Source: Acidobacteria bacterium SCN 69-37 (GTDB lineage: Bacteria > Acidobacteriota > Vicinamibacteria > Vicinamibacterales > SCN-69-37). Taken from it: a stretch of 64,000 nucleotides of DNA. Shown one piece after another: positions 48,567 to 57,554 of the stretch. The notes beneath the pieces are model-generated. The model saw only the letters and a program-made list of their open reading frames with translations. It was not told where the DNA came from and did not search any database. A program made the translations under genes and the position numbers. How positions within the stretch are numbered: the first letter of the stretch is position 1; every line of letters starts with the position of its first letter. The DNA lies in assembly GCA_001724025.1 (NCBI GenBank), contig MEDJ01000010.1, forward strand, positions 75,368 to 139,367. Reading direction: 5' to 3'.

Positions 48567-49214
48567 GTGCGTGGCGATTCCCGGCGGGACTTGTACGCGA
48601 AGGCGCTGGCGCTCTGCGGCCTGGGAGTCCTGGCCGGGGCGGGAGCCGTGGTCGATTACTGGCCCGTCGGCGTGCGCTTCCCGACCGCCATGGCGCTGGC
48701 CGGCAGTCCGACCGCAGCCGTCACCATCTCCGCGCCCGCCATGTCGGACGAGACGCTCGCGCGGCTCGAGACAGCTGGCGGCCCCCTCGCACCTCCGTCG
48801 ATTCCGAGCACGACCCCGGCCGTCCTGATGTCCGCTGTCGACGACGCCGCGACAGCGCACGTCGCGGGAGCCGATGCCGCCTGGCCCGTGATGGTCACCG
48901 GGTTCGCGCTGGGAGAGCCGCTGCCCGCCAATCGGCTGTCGGCACCGGTGGCGACCTACGTACGTTACGACCTGCCGGCCGTGCCGACCCCGCTCCTGTT
49001 GACCATACCGGCGGCGCAGGTTCCGGATGGCGGCGATCGGCTCGCGGCCGCGTTTGCCGGGCCCGTGGCATCCGGTGATGACGACAACGGGTTCATCCGC
49101 ACCGCGGTTCGTAAGACCGGATCCTCGATCGTGCGGACGGGCGTCGTGACCGGCTCGTCGCTCGTCGATGCCGTCCGCATCGTCGGCAGCGCCGTCAGGC
49201 GCGCCCTGCCCTGA
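48567..49214 (+). CDS. membrane-anchored protein of unknown function
   Basis: A 215-residue protein, GTG start. An N-terminal Arg-rich start (MRGDSRRDLYAKALALCGLG) is followed by one hydrophobic span (LCGLGVLAGAGAVVDYW), so it is probably anchored with a periplasmic body. The body is Ala/Pro-rich and beta-like (SSPTAAVTISAPAM type). No recognisable motif. Codon bias and patterning suggest it is real, with modest certainty. Confidence 0.5.
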   Translation: MRGDSRRDLYAKALALCGLGVLAGAGAVVDYWPVGVRFPTAMALAGSPTAAVTISAPAMSDETLARLETAGGPLAPPSIPSTTPAVLMSAVDDAATAHVAGADAAWPVMVTGFALGEPLPANRLSAPVATYVRYDLPAVPTPLLLTIPAAQVPDGGDRLAAAFAGPVASGDDDNGFIRTAVRKTGSSIVRTGVVTGSSLVDAVRIVGSAVRRALP

Positions 49215-49417
49215 CGCGATCGTCGCGCGCATCTGTCTCGTTCCCGGATGACCGCCGCCCCGTCGGCGTATCGGCGGCCTGACGCGCGTCCCGCTCCGCG
49301 GGAGTGGTCATCAATTGCGCGGAGACCGCGAACAGTCGGTTCCGTACGGCGCCTACGTCCTTCATTCCGTGCGGACCCGCCATCGATTGCGACGCGTGCG
49401 AGTGCGCGATCGCGGTG

Positions 49418-51379
49418 TCAGGGCGTGGCGGCCGCCGGCTCCGGGGTGTAGAGCGCGAGGCCATCCTGGCGCGTGACGAGGTGCAGGTGCAGGACGTCGC
49501 GCGCCCGCGTCTGGAGTGACGGGGAGGCCTGACGCTCGTCGATCACGACCCAGCCGAGGTGCTGCTCGTCGATGAACGCCGAGGCGTGCGTCCGTGCGGT
49601 GTCCCATTGATCGGGCGTGGCCGGCATGCCTGCGCTCTCGGCGATCAGCGGACCGAGGACGGGATGCCGCAGGTAGCGCGTCTTCCGCTGTTCCGCCACG
49701 CGCGACAGGTAGCCCGAGATGATCGGTCTGTGGTGCGTCGTCTGGTAGAAGAGCGTCGCGACGTCGAAGTTACCGTAGGTATCGAGCCCGTCCTTGATTC
49801 CCGTGGGAATGTGCAGGACGCGGGCCTCGGCCGGACCCTGTCGGACGATGTCGAAGAGACCGGGGACCGAGGCGCGATACAACGTACGCGGGGCGGCCAG
49901 CAGTTCGAAGGCCAGGGCGATCCCCACGACAGCGACCAGGCCGCGTCGCCGTGCGCCCAGGGCCGCCAGGGCCGCGGTGAAGATCACCGATACGGCCAGG
50001 ACGACGACCACGGACATGCGGGACGGCATCCGCGCATCGCCCACGAGCGGCACGTAGCGCAGGAACGTCCACGGCGTCGGGACGAACGTGTCGATCCCGG
50101 CAATCCGGATGAACGGGCCCAGGCTCATCCACAGGAACACCACCGCGATCGCCAGCCACGTCCGATCGGGCCGGAGACCGGCGCGTCGCCACGCCAGCGC
50201 GATCGTGAGCAGCGCCACCCACGGCAGGGCCGCGATACTCTCGCCCGGCTGCTGGCGGACCCACGTCACGAGTCCGGCCGGCGTCAGCGGATGATTCGGG
50301 TTGGGCATCACGATGGCCGCCAGATCCGCGCCCGGCGCGCTCGATCGCCAGGGCACCGGCGCGGCCACCATGCGGCCCTCGACGCTGCGCGTCACCATGG
50401 CCGCGGCCAGCGGCGCGAGCAGCAGGCCCGCCGCGACGACCGCGATGAGGCCGGACGGCAGCAGCGCGCGCACGGGCAGGGGCGTCAACGTCACGCGCGG
50501 TCGCACGGTCCGGATCACGCGGACAGCCACCAGCATCGACAGCACGAGGACCGGTGTGTAGAGCGATCGCATCGAGATGGTCACGCCGCCCATCGTCACG
50601 CTCCCGCCCTGGAGCCCGCCGATGACGAGGATCGCGAGGGCCACCAGCAGGATGAGGCCATCGATGAGGCGGAGCGTCCGGGGCGTGGGGCCGACACGCG
50701 GTGTGCCGCGCACGTCGATCGTCCTGGCGGCGAGCAGCGCCATGCCGAGCATCACGCAGTAGACGGCGTGATACGGGTCGCTGTACGCGGCCCAGGCGAC
50801 GCAGGCGCCCACGGTCACCGCGTCCGTCCAGCGGCGCGACTCGAGCGTGCGTGTCAGGCTCCAGGCGAAGAAGGGCAGCGCCGCTGCCGAGGCGACGCTG
50901 AAGTGTCCGTTGCCGCGCGCGACGAGGAACGGCGAGCAGGCGAACAGGAAGGCGCCGATCCAGGCGATGCCCGGGCCGGCACCCGCCGTCTGCGGCAGGC
51001 GGCGCAGCAGCAGGAACATGCCGAGACCGGTGAGCGCGACGTTGATCAGGTAGATGATGTTGAACGCGCCGACTATCCCGAGCAGCGGCTGGAGCGGAAT
51101 GGCCAGCAGGTCGCTCGCGACCGTGTAGTTGTGCAGGCTGAGGTCGGCCGGGCCGCCAATCGTCAGGACGGTATCGGTGGTGAAGGGCGAGTGTCGCTGC
51201 TGCAGCAGTTCACGCCCGAAGACCCACGTGTTCCAGATGTAGACGCCCGTGTCGCCGCGCGGATCGCCCGTCACGTGCGTGTCGAGGTGCCGCGCCAGCG
51301 GCCAGCTCTGCGCCATCGCCACGAGAAAGAATGAGCACAGGACTGCCGCAGCGGTCTTGATGGACGTCGCTGGTGACAT
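49418..51379 (-). CDS. polytopic membrane protein, GT-C glycosyltransferase-like
   Basis: A 653-residue protein with 12-13 hydrophobic spans. A WPLARHLDTHVTGDPRGDTG loop just after span 1 has the acidic residues typical of GT-C enzymes (DxD-like GDPRGD). A periplasmic C-terminal region follows the spans. It is opposite in direction to the next membrane gene (62 bases between starts), and both may act on envelope polysaccharides. Specific function not predictable. Confidence 0.7.
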   Translation of the reverse strand: MSPATSIKTAAAVLCSFFLVAMAQSWPLARHLDTHVTGDPRGDTGVYIWNTWVFGRELLQQRHSPFTTDTVLTIGGPADLSLHNYTVASDLLAIPLQPLLGIVGAFNIIYLINVALTGLGMFLLLRRLPQTAGAGPGIAWIGAFLFACSPFLVARGNGHFSVASAAALPFFAWSLTRTLESRRWTDAVTVGACVAWAAYSDPYHAVYCVMLGMALLAARTIDVRGTPRVGPTPRTLRLIDGLILLVALAILVIGGLQGGSVTMGGVTISMRSLYTPVLVLSMLVAVRVIRTVRPRVTLTPLPVRALLPSGLIAVVAAGLLLAPLAAAMVTRSVEGRMVAAPVPWRSSAPGADLAAIVMPNPNHPLTPAGLVTWVRQQPGESIAALPWVALLTIALAWRRAGLRPDRTWLAIAVVFLWMSLGPFIRIAGIDTFVPTPWTFLRYVPLVGDARMPSRMSVVVVLAVSVIFTAALAALGARRRGLVAVVGIALAFELLAAPRTLYRASVPGLFDIVRQGPAEARVLHIPTGIKDGLDTYGNFDVATLFYQTTHHRPIISGYLSRVAEQRKTRYLRHPVLGPLIAESAGMPATPDQWDTARTHASAFIDEQHLGWVVIDERQASPSLQTRARDVLHLHLVTRQDGLALYTPEPAAATP

Positions 51380-51441
51380 ACGGCGGGCTGTGATCGTAGC
51401 ACGCGGACTCGCGCGCGCCGGGCGCCCGCACGTTTCGGTGT

Positions 51442-53415
51442 ATGGTTCCGCCGATGCTGCACGTCGTCATTCGCCCGCTGACGGCCGTCCTGTTCGGGGC
51501 CGTGGCCGGGGTCCTGTGTCTGCTGCTGGGCTATCCGCTGCGCAGCACCGTGGTCCTCGACATGGACCGCGATCCGCCCTCGTTCCTCGCTGGTGTCCAT
51601 GCGGCCGAGCGCGAGGGGGCGCGGACGTTTGCCTGGACGTCGTCGCGCGTGACGCTGCGACTGGCCGGGCTCGATCGCCGCGTCGACTGGACGTGCGCGA
51701 TCCACGTGCGCGGCGCGCGCGACGCCTCGCAGCCGATGCCGAGCTTGATGATGGCGTTCGATGGGGTGGGCAGCACGACCGCGGCATTGACGAACGAGTT
51801 TCAGGAGGTGTCGCTCGTCGTACCCGCCAGGCCGGATCGGTCGGGCCTCGTGATCACGGCGGACGTGACGCCGACATTCAGGCCCGGCGGGTCGGATCCG
51901 CGTGAGCTTGGTGCGCAGATCGACTGGATGCGCTGCACGCCGGCCGGGCCAGTCCGACCGCCGGAAGGCGCGATGCGCGCCGCAGCCGTAGGCGGCGCGG
52001 CCATGGCTCTTGCCGCCGTTGTCGCCGGCGCGACGACGGTACTGCTGGTGCCGACGGTACTGGCGGTGTCGGCGGGGCAGGCCTGGCTGCTGGTCACGGG
52101 GGCTGGCGTGTTCGGCAGCTATCCCGCGCTGCTCACGACGATCGTGTGCTGGGGCGCCGCGCTGGTGGCCCTCATGGCCTGGGCTCCGGTGCTCGTGCGT
52201 CGCCAGCGCCTGTCGGGCTGGACCCTGGCGGCCGTGACGGTCTCGATCGTGCTGGCCTCGCTGAAACTGGCAGCCCTCGAGCACCCTGCCAAGCTGCTCA
52301 TCGACGCGCTGTTCCAGGCGCACAGGCTCGAGTGGGTGGTGGCCGGTCGCTACTTCTTCACGCAGCCGATGCCATCCGGCGTCCAGTTTCCGTACGCAAT
52401 CGGCCTGTACGGCACGGCCGCTCCGCTGGCGTCGATCATCACCGACCACGTTCTGCTGCTGCGACTGGTCGTGATCGTCGCCGAAGCAGCTGCCGGTCTG
52501 TGTCTGTACGCCGTGCTGGCGCGCGGGTTCCAGGACCGCGCCGCCGGTGTCCTGGCGGTCGTCCTCTTCCACCTGATGCCCGCATCGCACTTCGTCGTCG
52601 GGAACGCGAACCTGACCAACGCGTTCGCGCAGGCGATCGGGGCGTGCGTGCTGTGCGGGCTGGCCCTGATCCCGGCGCCCGCGCGATCGAGGGGGTTCCT
52701 GGCCGCGGCGACAGGGCTGACAGCCCTCACCGCGCTGGCCTTCCTCTCACACGTCGGCACCATTGTTGTCGTGGCCGCGACGCTGGGGATGATGGTGGTG
52801 ATGTGTCTGCTGGCGCGGCGCACGGATCTGACGCGTCTGGCGGCGTTCACCGTGGTCATGACGCTGGTGGCGGCGCTGCTGGCCGTCGGGCTCTACTATC
52901 GGCACTTCACCGACGTCTATCGCGAGGCGTATGCGCGCGTCCGCGCGCCGGCTGCCGCCGACGTCGTGAGCGCACCGGCAGGCAGCGAGGCTCTGGACGC
53001 GCCGGCGATGCTGACCCGGCTGCTGGCGTGGCACGAGCGGGTCTCGGCCTCCTGGTCGCAGACCCTGCTGGACGTGGGGTGGCCGATGCTGCTGCTGGCC
53101 GTGGCGGGCGGACTGCTCGGGCTTCGCGGCCGCCGGGATCGCACGGCCGTGCTGCTCGTCGCCTGGGCCGCCGCCTGGATCCTGCTGATTGCGGGCAGCA
53201 CGATCGGCCGGGTCGATATCCAGTTCCAGCGGTACGCGGTGGAGTTCGTGGCGCGGGTCAACCTGGCTGCCGGCCCGCTCCTGGCCGGCCTGGCGGGACT
53301 TGGCGCGACGAGCCTGTGGCGTCGTGCGGTTGCGACGCGCGTGGTGGCCGTCGTGCTGGTGGCCGCCGGGCTCTGGGCCGGGTGGGCGAGCCTCGGTCGC
53401 TGGCTGGTGTCGTAG
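51442..53415 (+). CDS. polytopic membrane protein, unknown (GT-like)
   Basis: A 657-residue protein with about 12 spans between residues 150 and 655. Residues 35-165 form a soluble beta-rich domain after span 1 (VDWTCAIHVRGARD). Family-specific motifs are not clear; topology resembles GT39/GT83-type mannosyl or arabinosyl transferases and PMT-like proteins. Start 51442 has an alternative ATG at 51454. Divergent partner of the gene at 49418. Confidence 0.65.
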   Translation: MVPPMLHVVIRPLTAVLFGAVAGVLCLLLGYPLRSTVVLDMDRDPPSFLAGVHAAEREGARTFAWTSSRVTLRLAGLDRRVDWTCAIHVRGARDASQPMPSLMMAFDGVGSTTAALTNEFQEVSLVVPARPDRSGLVITADVTPTFRPGGSDPRELGAQIDWMRCTPAGPVRPPEGAMRAAAVGGAAMALAAVVAGATTVLLVPTVLAVSAGQAWLLVTGAGVFGSYPALLTTIVCWGAALVALMAWAPVLVRRQRLSGWTLAAVTVSIVLASLKLAALEHPAKLLIDALFQAHRLEWVVAGRYFFTQPMPSGVQFPYAIGLYGTAAPLASIITDHVLLLRLVVIVAEAAAGLCLYAVLARGFQDRAAGVLAVVLFHLMPASHFVVGNANLTNAFAQAIGACVLCGLALIPAPARSRGFLAAATGLTALTALAFLSHVGTIVVVAATLGMMVVMCLLARRTDLTRLAAFTVVMTLVAALLAVGLYYRHFTDVYREAYARVRAPAAADVVSAPAGSEALDAPAMLTRLLAWHERVSASWSQTLLDVGWPMLLLAVAGGLLGLRGRRDRTAVLLVAWAAAWILLIAGSTIGRVDIQFQRYAVEFVARVNLAAGPLLAGLAGLGATSLWRRAVATRVVAVVLVAAGLWAGWASLGRWLVS

Positions 53416-53443
53416 ACCCGTCGTCCCGCGGGGCGGCAGGACG

Positions 53444-53833
53444 TCAGTGGACGCCGACGGTCGCCCCTGTCAGCAGGAGCAGGCCGAGCACCTCGGCGTC
53501 CACGTCGGTGAACACGAACCACTGACGCGCCGCGTCCTGGCGCCAGGCGCACGACGTGGCCTGCACGGAAATCGACAGGCCGGGGCCGAGCTGGAAGGAG
53601 GCGTGCGTCAGCACGCCCTCGGGCAGCGGCGGCGCGCCAATCACGCTGAAACCTTCCTCCGAGAGCTCCCCCACGCGGTAGGCGGTGGCGTCGATGCCGA
53701 CGCGCACCCGGAGCGGCCCCTCGCGATAGGCCATCGGCTCCATGACGGCCCGCGCGCTGTCGTGCCGATCGGCCGCGGGATGCGTCCGGCGCCTGAGGCG
53801 TCTCATCCGCTGATCCGAAGGCTTTTCAGGCAT
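53444..53833 (-). CDS. PilZ-like domain protein
   Basis: A 129-residue protein, MPEKPSDQRMRRLRRRTHPA. The Arg-rich start and GELSEEGFSVIG resemble the c-di-GMP-binding RxxxR and (D/N)xSxxG motifs of PilZ, but the second motif is altered (ELSEEG). It overlaps the upstream PilZ gene by 8 bases, so they are likely co-translated. Binding of c-di-GMP is uncertain. Confidence 0.6.
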   Translation of the reverse strand: MPEKPSDQRMRRLRRRTHPAADRHDSARAVMEPMAYREGPLRVRVGIDATAYRVGELSEEGFSVIGAPPLPEGVLTHASFQLGPGLSISVQATSCAWRQDAARQWFVFTDVDAEVLGLLLLTGATVGVH

Positions 53834-54224
53834 CAGCACCGGTGCCGATCGGGAAAATGGGCGTGGCGGTGAGCGTGTCGACAACGGCGCCGATCGCCAC
53901 GGTCGAATCACGATCGGGAGAGACTTCCCACCCAGTCGTATAGCCAGCCTCGCCGGACGTGCGCGGTTCGCAGCGTACGACACGCGCGCGGAACGTGCAG
54001 ACGAGGCCCGTGACGGTCACGGCGCGGATCTCGTGCGTCTCGCCCACGCCGACGGGAACGTCCGAGACGAGCTGGAATCCGCTGAGACTGATGTCCCGCA
54101 TTTCGACGGGTACGTTCAGTGTCAGGATCCGGGCCAGCACATGTCCGGCCGCGTGGACCCGCGGCGCGGCCCGTCGGCCGAGCGGCGCCTGGTGGGGAAG
54201 GCTGCTGCGTGAGACATCCGGCAT
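53826..54224 (-). CDS. PilZ domain protein
   Basis: A 132-residue protein. RRAAPRVHAAG provides the RxxxR region and MRDISLSGFQL the DxSxxG motif, so the c-di-GMP site is better conserved than in the downstream neighbour. The pair may be an effector module controlling surface or secretion functions; no partner enzyme is adjacent. Confidence 0.75.
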   Translation of the reverse strand: MPDVSRSSLPHQAPLGRRAAPRVHAAGHVLARILTLNVPVEMRDISLSGFQLVSDVPVGVGETHEIRAVTVTGLVCTFRARVVRCEPRTSGEAGYTTGWEVSPDRDSTVAIGAVVDTLTATPIFPIGTGADA

Positions 54225-54402
54225 GGCCGAAATCGACGCAAGTCTGGTACCCGTCGCTTTCGAGCGGTTGATACCGAAAGACGCGCTCGTCCGGCACGTG
54301 CAGAAATTACAGAATCGTGTTATCGGACATTGGCTGCCAACGCTTGGTAGTCGCCTGCACACTCAGTGTGCGTCGCGTGGCATACGGGGGCTATCGTGCG
54401 TC

Positions 54403-55638
54403 TCACACCTGAGGCTCCGGGAAGAGGCCCGGCAACCACCGGGAGGCCAGAGCTGCCGGGAAGGTGATGAACAGAGGGGCGCGCGTGCTCGCCGACGACA
54501 GCACCCCGCGCTCGAGCAGGGCGGACACGACCCGGCGGGCGGCGCGCTCGCTGACACCAAGCCGTCCGGGCACGTCACCGCGCCGCAGTTCACCTCGGAA
54601 CAGCACAGTTTCGAGGAGCTGGCCCGACCTGGCGGGCAGGAATCCCGCGAGGATCTCGTCCTGCGCCCAGAGCAGGATGCGGTCGCGCAGCCGGTCTGGC
54701 TGGACGAGATCCTCCATGAACCGGACCTGGTCGAGGCACGTCCGCAGAAAGAAGATCGTAAATGCCGCCAGCGCTTCCTCGCTGAGTGTCCCGCGGCCGT
54801 CGAGGTCGTTGCGGCGAGCCATGTCGCACGCCGCCAGGTGCTGCCTGTAATCCGCGGCCTGGCGCGCGAGTCCGCGGACCACCGACCACAGGCCGCCGGT
54901 GTCGAGCGCTTCGAGCAGGCTCGCGTGGGACATCAGGCGTGCCACGCGGCCGTTGCCGTCCGCGAACGGGTGAATCCAGAGCAGGCGGTGATGCGCGGCG
55001 GCAGCGGCGAGGATCGTGTCCGAACGGCCGAGCCTGCTGTAGACCGCCTCGAATCGCGTCAGAAAGCGGGGGACGGCACCGGGACTGACGGCCAGGTGCC
55101 GACCGACCTGGACATCCTCGCGGCGCAGTTCGCCACCGGTCCCCGTGATCGCGCGCCCCGTATCCGGCTCCGAGACGACGAGCAGATCCCGGGGCAGCAG
55201 GGCTGCGAAGCGGCGGTGAATCTCGCGGATGGCGTCGACGGTGGCCGCGCGCCCTCTGACGCCGCCGTCATCGAGCCACTGCTGCACCTCGACGTGTGCC
55301 CTGGCTTCGAGCTGGAGATTGCGCTGTTCGGGGACATGGCTGTAGTCGTGCCGCATCGCCCGTTCGATATCGACAGGGTGCGTGTCGTGCCCCTCGATGA
55401 GGTTGGAGTAGTAGCAGTTCATAGCGCGGACCAGCGTGGCGAGCGGTGCCACGAGGCCGGGCGGCAGGCTGCGACGGAAGCCGGACGATGCGGCGGCAAG
55501 TTCCAGGGCGAGGTCGTTCAGCGCACCACGGTGTGGCGATCCGGCCGGGAGCACCAGCGGTTCCATGGCGGACGTGTCTTCCCCGCGGTCGGTGACCGTC
55601 CATCTGGCCGGTTTGATGGCCGGTTCTGATTCGTCCAT
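54403..55638 (-). CDS. Fic family AMP-transferase with C-terminal winged helix
   Basis: A 411-residue protein from the ATG at 55638 (a TTG two codons upstream is possible). Counting from that TTG, the class II inhibitory helix motif SNLIEG is at residues 80-85 (S/TxxxEG, regulatory Glu84). The catalytic loop HPFADGNGRVAR is at 225-236 with the invariant His. The C-terminal 80 residues contain a winged-helix DNA-binding fold (VPGRLGVSERAARRVVSALL). Fic enzymes transfer AMP or phosphates to proteins. This Fic-wHTH type is common and may autoregulate. It has a clear upstream promoter and borders the integrated element. Confidence 0.9.
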   Translation of the reverse strand: MDESEPAIKPARWTVTDRGEDTSAMEPLVLPAGSPHRGALNDLALELAAASSGFRRSLPPGLVAPLATLVRAMNCYYSNLIEGHDTHPVDIERAMRHDYSHVPEQRNLQLEARAHVEVQQWLDDGGVRGRAATVDAIREIHRRFAALLPRDLLVVSEPDTGRAITGTGGELRREDVQVGRHLAVSPGAVPRFLTRFEAVYSRLGRSDTILAAAAAHHRLLWIHPFADGNGRVARLMSHASLLEALDTGGLWSVVRGLARQAADYRQHLAACDMARRNDLDGRGTLSEEALAAFTIFFLRTCLDQVRFMEDLVQPDRLRDRILLWAQDEILAGFLPARSGQLLETVLFRGELRRGDVPGRLGVSERAARRVVSALLERGVLSSASTRAPLFITFPAALASRWLPGLFPEPQV

Positions 55639-55645
55639 AACCAAC

Positions 55646-55674
55646 TGTATAGCAGTGATTTAATGCGAGTTCAA
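55646..55674 (-). promoter_or_regulatory. promoter of the fic gene
   Basis: On the minus strand TTGAAC (55669-55674) and TATACA (55646-55651) are exactly 17 bases apart, with an extended TGC before the -10. The predicted start of transcription falls at or next to the ATG at 55638, so translation is probably leaderless. A GGTTTGATGGCCG sequence occurs at 55610-55622, inside the gene start, and again at 55689-55701. Confidence 0.65.
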
Positions 55675-55761
55675 CGATCCGGCATGGTCGGTTTGATGGC
55701 CGCTTCAGGGGGCGCGTCTGTCGGGGCGGCTGGTACGTCGGTGCAAGGCGCTCAACGACAA

Positions 55762-55785
55762 AAGGCCGCCATGTCTGGCGGCCTT
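55762..55785. terminator. perfect 10-bp stem, terminator-like
   Basis: AAGGCCGCCA at 55762-55771 pairs with TGGCGGCCTT at 55776-55785, loop TGTC. It stands at the host/element boundary; the plus-strand tail is TTGAATC and the minus-strand tail is TTTGTCG. Confidence 0.65.
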
Positions 55786-55814
55786 GAATCGGTATGACTT
55801 GTTGATTCCAAAGT

Positions 55815-55833
55815 TGGTGCGGAAGAGAGGATT
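55815..55833 (-). other. probable attachment site, tRNA 3'-end remnant
   Basis: On the minus strand AATCCTCTCTTCCGCACCA ends in CCA and matches the 3' part of a T arm plus acceptor of a tRNA. The rest of the tRNA is missing on the higher-coordinate side, where the element begins. This is what the host side of a tRNA-integrated element looks like; the intact tRNA would lie beyond the window's right edge. Confidence 0.45.
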
Positions 55834-55860
55834 GGATTCAGCGGGACGGGCCTAGTGGCT

Positions 55861-55942
55861 TCTCGTCTGGTCTCGTCCGGTTTTGCTGGCGTTTTCGGTC
55901 GTTCGGCCCTCCCTCTGTCTGGTCTCATCCGGTCTCGTCTGG
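55861..55942. repeat. two tandem pairs of a 10-bp repeat next to the att site
   Basis: TCTCGTCTGG at 55861 and TCTCGTCCGG at 55871 form one pair; TCTCATCCGG at 55923 and TCTCGTCTGG at 55933 form a second, 62 bases on. They lie between the att-like sequence and the integrase gene, where arm-type integrase or excisionase sites are expected. Confidence 0.6.
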
Positions 55943-55950
55943 CGAAGTTC

Positions 55951-55968
55951 GTTAGCTGTCCGTTAGCC
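55951..55968 (+). repeat. GTTAGCT-type tandem heptamer, copy 1
   Basis: GTTAGCT GTCC GTTAGCC, two heptamers with an 11-bp period, in the int-side attachment region. A near copy in the opposite orientation is at 63084-63101. Confidence 0.55.
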
Positions 55969-56032
55969 GGCATCGTCCGAAAACAGCGCCATGTAAGTTC
56001 TCCCTGCCGGCCACGCAGAACCTACCTGCTCG

Positions 56033-57211
56033 TCACCCGTGCAGCAGGGCCGCCAGCCGGCCGGCCGCATCCTGTTGCATCGACGGCAGGACGTGGCTGT
56101 AGGTGTTCAACGTCATCTCGACCTTGCTGTGCCCGAGTCGCCGCTGAACCACGTGCGCCGGGACGCCGGCTGAGAGCATCAGCGTGGCGCAGGTGTGGCG
56201 CAGCCCGTGGAACTTGATGCGCTTCACCCCCGACGCCTTGATGAGCCGGCCGAACTCCCGTGAGCCGATCGTGTTCACCTGCAACGGCAGCCCGAGCGAA
56301 TCGGCCCGCTGGTGCAGGTCGCCCCATTCCTTGGCGAACACGAGGCCGAGGTCATGGTAGTGGCGGCGGTTGCGCAGTTTCACCTCAGCCTGTTGTTTCT
56401 TGTGCGCGGCCAACAGCGCGACCGATTCGGCTGAGAGTTCGAGTGTGCGAATCGTGCCGGTCTTCGTCGTACCGAACGCGGGCGTTCGTCCCCCCTTGAG
56501 CAACGTCCGCCGGATGGTCAGCTTGCCGCTGCTGAGGTCCACATCGGACCATTGCAGCGCCGCCAGCTCACCACGGCGGGCGCCCGTGTCGAGCGCGAGC
56601 GTGTAGAACGCGGCCGGCTGTGGACCGGCGGCCTTCGCGGTCTTCAAGAATCGTGCGGCTTCATCCGCCGTCCACACGTGGTCGAGCACGTCTTCACGGG
56701 CGACCTTGCGCGGCTTGTTTGAGACGAGCGCCGCCACGTTGCGCGTCACCAGACCGTTGTGGACAGCAGCCTTCAAGGCACTGTGCAGGATCGCGTGATG
56801 AATCTGCACCGTGGACGACGACAGCCCCGACAGACCACTGTAGTACGCCTCGATGTCGAGCGGCTTCAACGCCTGCAACCGCGTGCCGCCGAGCTTGGGC
56901 ACAATCTGCGTCTCCACGATGCGCTTGTAGCTGTCGAATGTCGCCTGCGACTTCAAGGGTGGCGTGATGGCTTTGGTCAACCATTCGGTCAACCACTCTC
57001 CGAGCGTTGATCGGGATGGCTCCACGAACTCGCCGCGATTGGCGGCGCGAACGCGCTCGGTGAGTTCAGCCTCGGCCTGCTTCCTCGTCCCGCGAAACGT
57101 GATCCACTTCTGCCGGCGCTTCTTCCGACCTGTCTCCGGCTCGACCTCATACCCTAGGTCGAGAATTAGGGACCACGAACCGGCATAGCGTTGCTTGAGC
57201 GTGCCTCTCAT
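56033..57211 (-). CDS. int: tyrosine recombinase/phage integrase
   Basis: A 392-residue protein. An AP2-like arm-binding N-terminus (MRGTLKQRYAGSWSLILDLGYE) is followed by a SAM-like core-binding domain (about 65-165). The catalytic domain has Arg in DTGARRGELAALQW, His-x-x-Arg in HGLRHTCAT, a second His in RRLGHSKV and the nucleophilic Tyr in LNTYSHVLPS. Its stop is 65 bases from the repeat cluster and 200 from the att-like site. Confidence 0.95.
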   Translation of the reverse strand: MRGTLKQRYAGSWSLILDLGYEVEPETGRKKRRQKWITFRGTRKQAEAELTERVRAANRGEFVEPSRSTLGEWLTEWLTKAITPPLKSQATFDSYKRIVETQIVPKLGGTRLQALKPLDIEAYYSGLSGLSSSTVQIHHAILHSALKAAVHNGLVTRNVAALVSNKPRKVAREDVLDHVWTADEAARFLKTAKAAGPQPAAFYTLALDTGARRGELAALQWSDVDLSSGKLTIRRTLLKGGRTPAFGTTKTGTIRTLELSAESVALLAAHKKQQAEVKLRNRRHYHDLGLVFAKEWGDLHQRADSLGLPLQVNTIGSREFGRLIKASGVKRIKFHGLRHTCATLMLSAGVPAHVVQRRLGHSKVEMTLNTYSHVLPSMQQDAAGRLAALLHG

Positions 57212-57554
57212 CTTCGATGCCTTTCAGCGCGGGAGCGGGCGTGCGAAGATGCAGCACAGCCGGCCGCGCAGCTTCTACCTGCGTGACGGTTAGGGGGCGG
57301 GCTCCGGTGCTCCAACACCGTCCCGCTTCCGAATAGGGTAGCGAGGAACCCCGATTCTTCGGCGGTTTTCCGCAGGCTTCCGGCCGACTCTGTCGCCTCG
57401 TCCCGGCCCGTGTCCCTCCGACAGGGCACCGTGAGGTCAGGACGCCAGTTCCCCCGGCCCAGCCCGGCCGTAGGGGCGTCTTTGAACCGGGAGCCGGCGT
57501 GTCGGTCACCTCCCGTCCCTACGGCTGTCGTACGACCGGATAGGTCGTTCCCCG
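57212..57554. other. 343-bp intergenic region between int and terminase
   Basis: No convincing gene. It is rich in small inverted repeats, including the nested structure at 57467-57525, and has a rough GTCGTACGAC palindrome at 57527-57536. A frame on the minus strand is open here but its composition looks non-coding. Confidence 0.5.
57467..57525. other. nested stem-loop, possible structured RNA
   Basis: Outer arms GCCGTAGGG (57467-57475) and CCCTACGGC (57517-57525), a perfect 9-bp match over 41 bases, enclose CGGGAG (57488-57493) paired with CTCCCG (57510-57515). It could be a terminator/regulator between terminase and int or a small RNA; expression unknown. Confidence 0.35.

Noticed and set aside
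54225-54402. Sigma-54 promoter-like TTGGCA upstream of the PilZ pair
   Set aside because: The second half of the consensus (TTGCA) is missing at the right distance.
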